Shown: positions 26,501 to 33,669 of the stretch, one piece after another
How the letters are laid out: each line of letters begins with the position of its first letter
Numbering within the stretch: position 1 is the stretch's first letter
Notes under the pieces: model-generated
Database searches by the model: none
What the model saw: only the letters and a program-made list of their open reading frames with translations
Told to the model about the DNA's origin: nothing
Position numbers and translations under genes: made by a program
Assembly: GCA_900617975.1 (NCBI GenBank)
Contig: UZAE01012647.1
Location: 1 to 34,639 of the forward strand
Length of the DNA: 34,639 nucleotides
Source: Rodentolepis nana
Lineage: Eukaryota > Platyhelminthes > Cestoda > Cyclophyllidea > Hymenolepididae
Reading direction: 5' to 3'

Positions 26501-29500
26501 TGCAGACTTATTGAACTTCTTTTAATCTTCACCTTTCAAAGGCTTTTTAAGTTCTAAGAAGAAGCTCGGTGAAGTGAGGAAGGGAGAGCGACCGATAGAC
26601 TATGTGAATCAAATTAGGTATTTCAGTGGTTAATGTGTGCGAATTTTGAGAGCGTATAAATAGTTGCGCGTCCATTGGCGACCAGGTGTTCGGAGTGTGA
26701 AAGTCATTAAAGCCGACTTAGCACAAGCGCGTTTCCAACCCAAAGGATCTATTCTTGGACAACATCTGTCCTGACGACAGACCTGGTAATGATCACCTAA
26801 GGGTCATATCAGTGGTTTAACCATCATACTTATAAACAAACCACGTGAAGTCACATGATAAATTGATATGAGAACTGGGGTTCAAAGTTAATTTGTATCA
26901 AATAGCAGGCATTTTGATAGTTTCATTAGCCCTTTAGGTGACTTCAGGCCTCACAGAGGAGAAGAAATATCAAAGTGAAAAAAAATCGAGAGGGGGGGGG
27001 AACAGAAGAATGTTTCAAAGATGTAAAGGAGAGACACAAAGGTAGAAAAAAGGTGAGGTGAGAACTGTGAAAGTAGTCGAATATGACATACAGTGGGGTG
27101 ATGGTAGTTAGAAGCCAGAAGTCAACTACCGGTTAATAGACTTTTTTGCCGCATGAGTATACACTGCCCATGGTGCACCACGTGGAGGTAGGTCTATCGC
27201 ACACCCCTGGGCTCAAAGTAAACCTCTCCAGCTCTGAACAATCACGTAGCTTTTCAACTGGTCGTGTGTAATGAATAACTTAATCGAAAAGACAGACAGA
27301 AATTTATTATACGCGGTCACCACAGTCGTTCCGTAACTTATTTCAGACTCCGAAACGTGTATCCTCTGATGGACTTCAAAGGTGTAGTTTTGAGATCAGC
27401 AGTCCGGGATCTGAAAGTGTATCTCAACAGCAGTCCTTCTTTGGAGATTCATTTGAACCCATCTTCGATGATTCACGGGGAACTGACCTCACATCCATCT
27501 CAGAAACAGATGTATGTCATAAATTCAAATATAGTTTGGTTTTATCATGGCAATGAGCTTCTAATGTAACTAATAAGCTGCATTAAAAGTAAATTTTCCA
27601 ATAAAACACTAATTTGATTATCTTCCATTAGTTATTAACCGTTCAATTCTCAACACCTTTATTTGTAATGCCAATGAAAATTGTTTTATGAAAAACATAT
27701 TTTTTATTGAATAACTTTTAAAGTGGCCTCATTTGACTTTAAATTGATGTTTTCTTTGTAAATTCCAAAAAGTTAGACCATTATATAGGTAAGCAAAATG
27801 TTTTACTACAATGGAACTGAAAGCAAATCCGACATATTTGTAAAATTATAATTTAAATTAAACTTTAACGAAATTACATATCAAGTCTTTATATTCAAAA
27901 TAGATTTATTAGCAATTTATTCCTTTCAATTTCTCATAGAATGTGTATGCATTTGTTAATTGGTAAATTACGTAGTTCTAGAAAAAAATATGTTTTGTTC
28001 TAACTTAAAGAAGCACGCTTAACCATAATAAATAAAATCAATTCTAGTGTTCATTTATCCATGAAATATTTACTTATGGAACTAAAGGTTTGCGGGTAGA
28101 TACGTCTTGAAAGCCATGCAATTGGTCAACTTGCTTTGCTTGTGGTTGTTGAAGCGAATCTTTGCACTAATAAGCTTTGACTACTTCACTCAGTAATCTC
28201 TAAGGCAGATTCTCCCATGTTTGAAAAGACTCCCAGGAGTAGCCAAGCTACCGCAAAGCTATAGAGGAAACAGACGTATCGCGTGGAACACATTTATTTG
28301 GACTGTGTGCGTATGGTGCGTGCACAGACAAGGAGCTTAGTCATTATATTAATATGGCGGGTTTGCTAAACCAAGCAAGGACTATTGATTGGTGGTTGGT
28401 TGGGTGCTCCCCACGCTCATGACCGCATTTACTCCCTACGCGAAGTCTGTCTGGGTGGGCATGCGATTACTTGTCCAGCGGCGACAACGTAGTGTGCTCC
28501 ACAATGTAAAGGCTTATCGGTAAATGTACACATCTACCAAATCAGAGATCAGGGGTGCCAAATCCGTTCCGAGATGTCTAGTTTAGTTTATTGTCCAATT
28601 TTCTAGATTACATTGTCCCCACTTTTCACTGCCGCATTAGCGTTGATTGCTTTCCAGCGCCAAATTAAATGTGATGAGTCAGTGAAATCTCCCTTTTCTT
28701 TGCTACTGGTAATTGACTACGTCTCCGGGAGAGTGACATCGCGAGACTATCTTAGTTCAGGTTCAAGTTTCTCATTATCTGCTAATCTTGCATGATAATT
28801 TGCACTTGGTTGAATGATTCCATATCCGTGGGTACTATTGCTGGCTTAGCCACCTATTTAGCCTCTTAAAAGTTTGACCCCGGCGAACGGAGTGACCAGA
28901 CTGCTTTAATTGAAACTAGTTAACTGGGTAGAAAGTTATTACCCTCTCTTCCAATACGTGTGCTAAAAAAAATTCATTCAATAAATTCCAAAATTAAATG
29001 TCTTTACAATGGTCCCAGCTAATAACACCTCCGAGATGATATGTCAGTTTTGACTTAAATTCTTATTAATTGAAATCCTTACAGGACCGTCTGTGAAACA
29101 ATAGAGTGGGAGCTTGATTAGCATGATGATTTGTGGGTGGGGGGGGGGGGGGTGTACTTACTAGTAGAGCAATTAAATGCACATCACTGATCCAATTCCT
29201 CCTTAATTGTGGCCACTGATGAGAATGACCAACCACGTCAGTTAAAACTGATTTATAAGTGGGAGGTAGGATGTGGTATTCCCATCAAAGAGCAAAAATT
29301 TTAATCCTTCACCCAAAGTCGGTGTTGGAAAATAAATCATTTTACTGGCATTGCGGTCTTTTGCTGATGTGTCCAAATGTTGACTGAGCAGATATATCGT
29401 TTTCGGATACCAAGGAGGAAATAAAAGATACAATCTTCTCTGTGTGAAAAGTCTACTTTGCTGAAAGATAGATCAATTGAACAGTTTTTTCTTTCCGAAT

Positions 29501-30847
29501 ACCTATTGCAGACATCGGCTATATCTCCTGAAGCTAAAAATTCATCATCCCCCACAACAGCAAATACCCTGACCTCATACACCAATCACTATAGATCCAC
29601 TAGTGTTCAAAGACACAAAATTCCCCCCAATTCATCCTCACTTCAACGCTGCAAGGAGGTTGAAAGTAATGGTCTGGCAAGTGATGGTGCTACGACTAAC
29701 ACGCTTCCCACAATTCCTCCACAGAAGTGGTCAAGTGGACCTGAACTCCATGCAGATTCACCGGTGGTTTTGAATTTTCCCCCTCCTCCACCCTCTCTTC
29801 CACAACAACAGAAGGAGGGAGGTGGTCTTGGAGGAAGTTCAAGCAACATTCGAATGGGCACTAGGGCGATCAGAATGTCCAGGGAACGGGATCTTTCCGG
29901 ACATCATGAGGTAACTTTTGGTTGATTAGCAGATGACTGTCTTCAAATTAGCCAGAGTGTTTGATATATTATCTGTAAATTTTAGACCGATTCATCAGTC
30001 CGTAGTGGTGATGAAAATCAGGAGAGCATCCAACTCTCCACTGTTCCTGTGATTCTTCAATGTGAGTCACCAGCAAATCCGAATTTTCGAAAGGGTGGCG
30101 ACGGAAGTATATTGTCTGTGAATTCAGTGGCCAGCTGCGAGTCTTCTTCCTCCTCCTGTCTCTCAATGATGCCCCAAGCAAACAATTCTACAGCTCCTGG
30201 TATAAATGGCGGTGGTCAGAGCGTATTTGTCGCAGAAAATACGCATTACTTTGAACTTCCCACTGATATTGTCTCTCCTCCAATGTCCCAACGTGGCTGT
30301 CGCTTACCAAATGCCAGTGATAATGCAACAAATACCGCCAATAGCAGTGATCAGGCTCTTCTTAGCAGGGTGCACAGCCTTCTCTTTGGTGGTAATGGCA
30401 GTCGTAATGAATACCAGAACGTTCGAGGGATGGTTCGTTCCGTCACGTCGACAGCCGTCACCAATCCCGTGAAGATTTCTGAGAAGCATGACTTACAGGT
30501 TTCAGAGATCTCTCAACTCGAAGTCCTGCAGCAAAGGTAAGTTTACTTTCATAGAAATACTTCACTGTATTATTATTTTGACCGGCGTTTATTACAATTT
30601 TTGAGTTTGCAGGTTAAAAGCAATGGAGGAACACTTGAGTCAAGAGCGTCAGGACATGCAGGAAGCCGTCGCTTCTAATATGCGTATTATGGAAAGTCAA
30701 GAACGCTGTATAAGCGAGTTAATTGAGGAAATTAACCGACTTCAGAGTCTACGAAGTTCAAACTCCGGAAACCCTAATGCGAATACGAACTCAGGTCATT
30801 CAAATGACCCGAAATCCTCATCTTCTGCTGCCTCACAAAGCCAATAA
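4369..30847 (+). CDS. SynGAP/DAB2IP-type RasGAP, multi-exon gene
   Basis: Thirteen visible exons join in phase into about 1,092 residues, plus one exon inferred to be lost in the N gap. Family proteins act at the inner plasma membrane and speed GTP hydrolysis by Ras or Rap. The C2 domain carries YARTTSK and ETVFWGE. The RasGAP domain carries the arginine-finger block LLFRSN, the FLRYICPAI block and IDLGYEL. The tail is Ser/Pro-rich, then comes a coiled coil and TAA at 30845-30847. This order is the one found in SYNGAP1, DAB2IP and RASAL2; NF1 and p120GAP are arranged differently. Visible exons: 4369-4493, 5097-5198, 5744-5842, 6313-6422, 14285-14733, 23057-23136, 25292-25527, 25600-26059, 26139-26405, 27347-27511, 29512-29910, 29986-30536, 30613-30847. 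The C-terminus ends SSAASQSQ, unlike the PDZ ligand of one mammalian SynGAP isoform. No gene symbol is given because vertebrate paralogues split after flatworms diverged. Confidence 0.93.
5097..5198 (+). CDS. RasGAP exon 2 (start of C2 domain)
   Basis: The acceptor is TTCTTCTTGCAG and the donor CG|GTAAGG. It translates through [12 protein letters not shown] and [16 protein letters not shown], which matches the PH-C2 linker (R.VKP) and first C2 strand (LKLWIIEARELPPKK) of SynGAP-family proteins. The incoming phase (one base) and outgoing phase (two bases) fit exons 1 and 3 exactly. Confidence 0.93.
5744..5842 (+). CDS. RasGAP exon 3 (C2 domain core)
   Basis: Encodes [18 protein letters not shown], then [12 protein letters not shown]. 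The YARTTSK and VFWGE.F motifs are among the most conserved in the C2 domain of the SynGAP/DAB2IP family. Acceptor TTTTGCAG, donor AA|GTAAGT. The 99-base length keeps the phase. Confidence 0.95.
6230..6240 (+). repeat. G11 homopolymer in intron 3
   Basis: Eleven consecutive G bases, about 70 bases before the exon 4 acceptor. Directly visible; the exact length may be a sequencing estimate. Confidence 0.9.
6288..6312 (+). promoter_or_regulatory. (CT)n polypyrimidine tract and 3' splice site
   Basis: A CT repeat running into CCTCCCTCGCAG forms an almost pure pyrimidine tract directly before exon 4. It should make a strong U2AF-type acceptor, and its length is likely to vary between individuals. 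Confidence 0.75.
6313..6422 (+). CDS. RasGAP exon 4 (C2 domain)
   Basis: Encodes [18 protein letters not shown], then basic KRRKSSK and NQLV. It aligns with the family segment [25 protein letters not shown] and the following YVGLV. It ends with one base of a codon before GTAAGTGG and is completed by exon 5 as Ala. The basic loop is a known membrane-facing feature of C2 domains in general; that role here is inference. Confidence 0.93.
10846..10884. repeat. (AGT)n trinucleotide repeat
   Basis: A TAG/AGT tandem repeat with a single interruption (TTG) near 10857. Read on the minus strand it gives the poly-tyrosine run of a spurious ORF. It lies in intron 4, so it is non-coding here. Confidence 0.92.
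11535..11568. repeat. Compound (CA)n(TA)n microsatellite
   Basis: A CA run passes directly into a TA run. This is a common compound dinucleotide array, inside intron 4. Confidence 0.92.
14285..14733 (+). CDS. RasGAP exon 5 (C2 end plus linker)
   Basis: Starts [10 protein letters not shown] and QQWHTM, the family's YVGLVTVPV..L and EQWYPV strands. About 110 residues rich in Ser, Thr, Pro and Gly follow. The last part, [16 protein letters not shown], is the conserved final C2 strand (AVRLKARYQTMSILP). The donor is AAG|GTGTGT at phase 0. The low-complexity insert, including a Gly/Ser/Asn run, sits where mammalian DAB2IP has a Gly/Ser-rich loop, so an insertion at this point is a family trait; here it is long. 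It contains many possible Ser-Pro phosphorylation sites. Confidence 0.93.
16912..16925 (+). repeat. Left target-site duplication, element copy 1
   Basis: CTATTTCATTCTTA, an exact 14-base match to 17212-17225, flanking the short interspersed element. Confidence 0.8.
16926..17211 (-). mobile_element. SINE-like retroposon, copy 1
   Basis: About 286 bp that recurs, diverged, at 26891-27206. Shared blocks include ATTAGCCCTTTAG, CATCAAAGTGA, GGGGTGATGGTAGTT, GTCAACT.CCGGTTA and TCTATC.CACACCCC. An exact 14-base direct repeat flanks it. On the minus strand it starts GGGGTGTG and ends in an A-rich stretch (ACAAATAAACAAA), which gives the orientation. It has no ORF of note and no terminal repeats. 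Long target-site duplications with an A-rich end point to LINE-driven retroposition. I see no clear tRNA-type A and B boxes, so the source RNA is unknown. Confidence 0.7.
17212..17225 (+). repeat. Right target-site duplication, element copy 1
   Basis: Second copy of CTATTTCATTCTTA. The first C may belong to the element. Confidence 0.8.
17283..17337. repeat. Nested inverted repeat (hairpin)
   Basis: TCCAATAC (17283-17290) pairs with GTATTGGA (17330-17337). Inside it, GGATGT (17294-17299) pairs with ACATCC (17317-17322). It could fold as a two-step stem in RNA. Function unknown. Confidence 0.55.
19249..19629 (-). CDS. Unrecognised ORF, possible terminal exon
   Basis: From ATG at 19629 this frame gives 126 residues and a stop at 19249. 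The frame stays open upstream to the N gap, through a poly-C run that would read as Pro. Composition is that of an ordinary soluble protein ([44 protein letters not shown]), unlike the Phe/Leu/Ile-heavy chance ORFs around it, and the DNA is less AT-rich. I recognise no family. It lies antisense in a RasGAP intron, so it could be a small nested gene, the last exon of a gene crossing the gap, or chance. No polyadenylation signal was identified. Confidence 0.35.
   Translation of the reverse strand: MESIVSHDSNSSKYQNQICCADDVVKKSKLDCEFPEAKGDSSKRNPAGTEVSIILRSAEKCFLLPADLTVHPKNNHLANFVYTIKRQDLIMAEALEPNCQKSSMIDNSVKEFVQCLKKAYFCNLAK
19664..19679 (+). repeat. G16 homopolymer at gap edge
   Basis: Sixteen G bases end one base before the run of N. 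The gap probably exists because sequencing or assembly failed at this tract. Confidence 0.9.
19681..20605. other. Assembly gap (925 N)
   Basis: Undetermined bases. Any ORF crossing it in any frame is an artefact of N being read as open. It most likely hides the RasGAP exon between exons 5 and 7. The size is not a round number, so it may be an estimated span. Confidence 0.98.
20937..20949 (+). repeat. G13 homopolymer
   Basis: Thirteen G bases, directly visible, about 330 bases right of the gap. Confidence 0.9.
21551..21604 (-). CDS. Possible signal-peptide first exon
   Basis: On the minus strand ATG at 21604 encodes [18 protein letters not shown], a short N-region followed by a hydrophobic core typical of a secretory signal. 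It is followed directly by GTAAGTATG, a full consensus splice donor at phase 0. That combination suggests a first exon of a secreted-protein gene running antisense through the RasGAP intron towards the gap. Reading through the donor continues the ORF to 21314 without recognisable motifs. No transcript evidence is available, and a hydrophobic stretch can arise by chance in AT-rich DNA. Confidence 0.28.
23057..23136 (+). CDS. RasGAP exon 7 (arginine finger)
   Basis: Encodes (E)[20 protein letters not shown] and KLVGAE, matching [22 protein letters not shown] of the family. The Arg codon at 23077-23079 is the catalytic arginine finger (Arg789 in p120GAP), and the Lys six residues later is also conserved. 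Acceptor TTTTGTTTCAG, donor GAG|GTGAGA. The exon needs one base from the previous exon and ends at phase 0. It is numbered 7 on the assumption that exon 6 lies in the gap. Confidence 0.93.
23137..25291 (+). other. Intron 7 (2.2 kb)
   Basis: No supported gene. It holds a C-rich tract near 24052-24076 and a perfect CG-rich hairpin at 24553-24578. ORFs here are short and without motifs. Confidence 0.7.
24553..24578. repeat. Perfect 9-bp inverted repeat
   Basis: CGCGTGTAT (24553-24561) and ATACACGCG (24570-24578) around an 8-base loop. It is unusually CG-rich for its surroundings. Function unknown. Confidence 0.7.
25292..25527 (+). CDS. RasGAP exon 8 (GAP helices)
   Basis: Encodes [20 protein letters not shown] and EVDPSRL, aligning with [27 protein letters not shown]. 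A Ser/Gly-rich insert of about 25 residues follows ([13 protein letters not shown]), then [21 protein letters not shown], the family helix ending in FP. Acceptor CTTTGTAG, donor TC|GTAAGA. The insert is longer than in the mammalian proteins and falls in a loop. Confidence 0.94.
25600..26059 (+). CDS. RasGAP exon 9 (FLR motif core)
   Basis: Encodes the most conserved part of the domain: [20 protein letters not shown], then [19 protein letters not shown], then [20 protein letters not shown], and later [16 protein letters not shown]. The Arg codon at 25697-25699 is that of the FLR motif, which positions the arginine finger. The upstream intron is only 72 bases. The exon ends at phase 0 before GTTCGTAG, a weak donor. 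Without splicing there, the frame reaches TAA at 26087-26089. Confidence 0.95.
26139..26405 (+). CDS. RasGAP exon 10 (end of GAP domain)
   Basis: Encodes [20 protein letters not shown], matching LLKLGPLPRLLNDISTAL in the family, then a Ser/Thr-rich tail containing [12 protein letters not shown] and [16 protein letters not shown]. Acceptor TTCTCTAG, donor TTC|GTAAGT. 267 bases, phase 0 at both ends. LRRSFS is a plausible basophilic-kinase or 14-3-3 type site; that is inference from the motif only. Confidence 0.92.
26875..26890 (+). repeat. Left direct repeat, element copy 2
   Basis: CTGGGGTTCAAAGTTA, an imperfect match to CTGGGCTCAAAGTAA at 27207-27221. It is read as an aged target-site duplication. 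Confidence 0.55.
26891..27206 (-). mobile_element. SINE-like retroposon, copy 2
   Basis: Diverged copy of the element at 16926-17211, in the same orientation, with shared blocks in the same order from ATTTGTA.CAAAT.GCAGGC to TCTATC.CACACCCC. It is about 30 bases longer. The extra sequence lies in the middle (around 27045-27095), and a G9 run at 26992-27000 replaces a G5 in copy 1. The flanking direct repeats differ in sequence from those of copy 1 and are no longer identical to each other, as expected of an older, independent insertion. Confidence 0.65.
27207..27221 (+). repeat. Right direct repeat, element copy 2
   Basis: CTGGGCTCAAAGTAA, partner of 26875-26890, differing by two short indels and one substitution. 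Confidence 0.55.
27347..27511 (+). CDS. RasGAP exon 11 (tail)
   Basis: Encodes a Ser-rich, acidic segment ([20 protein letters not shown], then [17 protein letters not shown] and [10 protein letters not shown]). No domain, low conservation expected. It is accepted because the acceptor (ACTTATTTCAG), donor (GAT|GTATGT) and phase 0 at both ends fit neighbouring exons, and this frame is free of stops. DLTSISETD resembles the SSSDITEPE stretch in mammalian DAB2IP tails. Confidence 0.85.
27512..29511 (+). other. Intron 11 (2.0 kb)
   Basis: No supported gene. The part from about 28200 to 28580 is richer in G and C than the rest and reads like a decayed interspersed repeat, but no ends, ORF or second copy in this window support a call. 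A long G run lies at 29139-29152. Confidence 0.65.
29139..29152 (+). repeat. G14 homopolymer
   Basis: Fourteen G bases in intron 11, preceded by GTGGGT. Confidence 0.9.
29512..29910 (+). CDS. RasGAP exon 12 (proline-rich tail)
   Basis: Acceptor CCTATTGCAG, donor GAG|GTAACT, phase 0 at both ends, 133 codons. It encodes a disordered Ser/Thr/Asn-rich region, then [20 protein letters not shown] and a basic [10 protein letters not shown]. The PPPPPSLP run could bind SH3 or EVH1 domains, as proline-rich tails of DAB2IP do; that is inference. Intron retention after this exon would give a stop within five codons. Confidence 0.88.
29986..30536 (+). CDS. RasGAP exon 13 (tail, coiled-coil start)
   Basis: The upstream intron is 75 bases. 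It encodes a Ser/Asn/Gly-rich disordered stretch, with a poly-Ser run and a segment [12 protein letters not shown], then [13 protein letters not shown], which begins the coiled coil. It ends with two bases of a codon before GTAAGT, completed by exon 14 as Arg. It is open for 183 codons; several overlapping ORFs in other frames are shadows. Confidence 0.9.
30613..30847 (+). CDS. RasGAP exon 14 (coiled coil, stop)
   Basis: The upstream intron is 76 bases. It encodes [18 protein letters not shown], then [20 protein letters not shown], a heptad-like charged helix continuing from exon 13. A short Ser/Asn-rich tail follows, to TAA at 30845. Mammalian SynGAP-family proteins also end in a coiled coil that drives trimerisation; here it is shorter and less regular. 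Confidence 0.93.
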
Positions 30848-31387
30848 CACACATCTCTGAAGACGTGGTGGAGACCTAGGATATTGCGCCCAGAGATGGG
30901 TATTACCATCTCGAATCCTTGCCTGACTTATTTTCCCTTTTATTTCTCTCACATCCATTTGTACAAATACCCTCCCCCCCCCCTCCCACCACCCAAGTCA
31001 TTTGTGATGTAATCTACCTTGAGATTGACCCTGGTCCTCTTTATCTCTATAGAAAAATTATTTCGGACTCGCATTCTGCTTATGAACCCATTATTTCCTC
31101 CAGACACTGGTAACAAAATTTCAATACAAACAAACATTTTAATGTACCTTTGAATGTATTTTTGAGGTGGGGCCGGGGGGGAAGAATTGAACCCTGTGCA
31201 GTCAGTGATATGATAAAGAATGTTTCAAGCGCGTAGTTCTATTTGGGGATGGTTTTTCTGCCTTCATTGTTTTAATGAATTTATTGGCAAAAAGTCGTAA
31301 TATGGAATCGGTGAAAGTGTCATTATTGAATTATGTCTTATCATCGACAGAGCCAATAGTGTCTAGGTTTTTTTCTGTGTGACTGCG

Positions 31388-31440
31388 TGATAGGTAGTGG
31401 TTAAGTGGTAAATTTAAGTCCAACCCTGGGAGGTAGGATT
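31388..31440 (+). repeat. Degenerate tRNA-like sequence (SINE head?)
   Basis: GATAGGTAGTGGTTAAGTGG resembles a pol III A box region. About 25 bases further, GGAGGTAGGATTGAAAT resembles a decayed B box (GGTTCRANNCC). Spacing is near that of a tRNA, but no cloverleaf forms. It may be the head of an old tRNA-derived SINE. Confidence 0.25.
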
Positions 31441-31495
31441 GAAATAGAAAAATCTCATAGACGATGTAAGTTATTAAGGTGAAACAAAAAGCGCC

Positions 31496-31587
31496 AAATC
31501 GATTTTTTTGCTCATTTAATCGAATTCACTGGAAGTGCACTCAGTGAACTCGTGGATTCATACTTTCTGGGAGAAAAAAATCGATTT
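31496..31587. repeat. 92-bp inverted-repeat unit
   Basis: AAATCGATTTTTTT (31496-31509) and its exact reverse complement AAAAAAATCGATTT (31574-31587) bound the unit. Nearer the centre, TTCACTG and CAGTGAA form a second pair around a palindromic AGTGCACT. It resembles a tiny foldback or MITE remnant. Confidence 0.5.
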
Positions 31588-32955
31588 TCGATTAATGTGC
31601 TTAGAATATGTAGAAGGCTATTTTGCTCAATCAGGCAGTCATCTATCCCATATGCACTTTATATATAAGCACATTTATTTTCCTAATAGTTGAAAAAACG
31701 TGGTTTTAATAAAAAGTCCATTTGCTTCCTATTCATCGAGTCTGGGTAGTTGCAGCTCCATAAAGTTGTCAACTGAGAAAGGTGGTAGAAAGGTGACTCT
31801 TCGTGAGTAGGGGAAGCCATCGTCATACCACAGTGACTGCGACAGTCTCTAACGGTAAAAGGCTGCAGTTGAGCAAATCTCGAATAGTACCTTCGCATTG
31901 ATTCATTGTACCCCTATGCAAGTGTTTCTCTATTGGCTAGCGAGGTTGCTAGCTTCGCTTATTTTCAAGTCCTTAAAGTAGCAACTCGCTTTTACAGACC
32001 GCTAAATCGGCGGCCGATATTGCACAAGGCGAGTTGTGGAATTTTAAAGATATGATGCGCATCACTGACTCACGGACTTGACTGTAGCAGCCAGTGCATT
32101 TGCTGAAGTAAAACTCGGCCACTGAATTAAGGAGTCGTCATTTAATACAATTAGTGAACAAGAGTAAAATCAACCAATCAGAATAGAAAAATTATTGAAA
32201 AGCTTGATGCAAGTAGGGTCACGATGGTCAAGCGAAGGTGTTGAGGGTGGGGGTTGGGCTGATGTAGCATCGTTTTGACGGTGATGGAACAAAAACCGTC
32301 ACTTTTATCGATTCCATTGATGGATACTTCTATTCTTTTTTCCTTATTAATAAGTAAAAATCGTTCATATGCAAATCTAATGGAATTGTTTCCAGGTGGA
32401 GTCAATTTAAGGATCTGTGTTCAGCAAACCAACCATTGTTATTGGCAATATACATTTCATATATGCATTGAAATGGAGAGTAAATAAAAGCCCATTTGCA
32501 TTACACTGTCCCATTTACAAATTAGATTAAGGTTTGAATAGGCGGGAAAATTATTTGGCAGCTAGAGCGCTCATGGGATTGTTCGCAAAAGTATTGTCAA
32601 TCACATCTCTTGGGTAGATGAACGAGGTAACCTGACGACAAGTGGAGGTCAAACGTTCTCAAATCCCCGTTCCTTAAATAGCATTTAGCATATAGCCAAT
32701 CGTAGGGGGTATGAATTGTACAGGACTTAATTATTCCTAATTTTAGAATTTTAAAAATGCTAGAATTCCTCGTTTAGAGCAATGTCAACTTATCTGAAAT
32801 TCATTCATTCGCTTGGAAATGCCATAGTTTTACGCATGTAAACGTGATCGATTCGGATTTAGAGTTAAAACTTATTTTCATCGTTTTAAATGGAACCTTT
32901 TACTGGATTTATTAGCACTAGAATGGTGATTTTCAATAATTAATAATTTTTTTAG

Positions 32956-33669
32956 ATTATTTCTAAGGTCTCTAGAGTAACACATAAGCTAAATATGATT
33001 ATAGAAACTTATGAATCGGCAGTAAACCAGCCTCTGGTGGTTAAATTCAACGACATCGTCAAAGATGTGGTGTCTAAATTTGGAAATGACTGGAAGGGAG
33101 AATTTTGTCGGATCTAAATCGATTTCCAATGCGTTTGCTCTCTCTTTAGAGAGATGAAAAGTTGACCTCACGAAGGTGCATATTTTAAATAATTTAAAGC
33201 ATCTTCTCCGAGAATATAAAAATGTAGTTGATAAGCTTAGAGTAGATGTATCAAAAAATGTATATATTACCGATCAATGCAAAGTCAAATGGAATATCAA
33301 GACGTTATCTCTCATACAGAAATATTGTAGTTAAAGAAAAGTTCTAAATGCAATTACCATGAGTGTCCATTACGCTGCTTCTCCGGAACAATCAGTAAAA
33401 GCTCTTGTCATAAGATGGCAGTCACTGATTGAAATTGTGCATTTTGACGAGGCCATTAAAGATGGATTAATGGCTCTAAGAGCAAGTGGGCATTTATTTC
33501 TGATTTTAATAGCTGTTTCGATTTGCCTACGACCTCCTTGACAGAGCCTAAAATAGGTCAAGAAATTGGACTGTGGATTTTGTCATTGGAGAAGTGCCTA
33601 ATTATGAGAAGTGCTTCAAATTTAATTTTATTTCTAAGACCAGAATTTGGTTCCCCGATAATTTTTTGA
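32956..33669 (+). pseudogene. Decayed coding sequence, family unknown
   Basis: Consecutive + strand stretches read like one protein broken by stops and frame changes. The first frame is open 32956-33114 (VNQPLVVKFNDIVKDVVSKF). A second is open 33158-33541 except for one TAA at 33332 (HLLREYKNVVDKLRVDV; then SVKALVIRWQSLIEIVHFDE). The first frame is open again near 33487-33669 (WAFISDFNSCFDLPTTS). Helical, charged segments with a RWQSL-type Trp recall spectrin-like repeats, but this is only a resemblance. An acceptor-like TTTTTTTAG precedes 32956. It could be a processed or fragmentary pseudogene. Confidence 0.4.

Larger units (their letters stand above)
26406..27346 (+). other. Intron 10 (0.9 kb) with SINE-like copy
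   Basis: Contains the second SINE-like copy with its flanking direct repeats, and otherwise unremarkable DNA. A phrase TCAGTGGTTAATGTG near 26627 is faintly reminiscent of a tRNA A box, but no matching B box follows. Confidence 0.7.
30848..32955 (+). other. 3' UTR and downstream region
   Basis: No AATAAA lies close to the stop. The first plausible variant hexamer is AATACA at 31123-31128, which would give a 3' UTR near 300 bases. Poly-C (about 30974-30983) and a G/C-rich tract near 31165-31181 are present. An inverted repeat lies at 31496-31587. From about 31860 to 32130 the DNA is somewhat richer in G and C with no ORF. Confidence 0.5.

Noticed and set aside
16920..27225. CRISPR or tandem-array reading of the two similar 300-bp units
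   Set aside because: Only two copies, 10 kb apart, each with its own flanking duplications, in a eukaryotic intron setting.
29643..30489. Several ORFs in other frames over exons 12 and 13
   Set aside because: Shadows of the in-phase RasGAP tail, which has splice-site and phase support.
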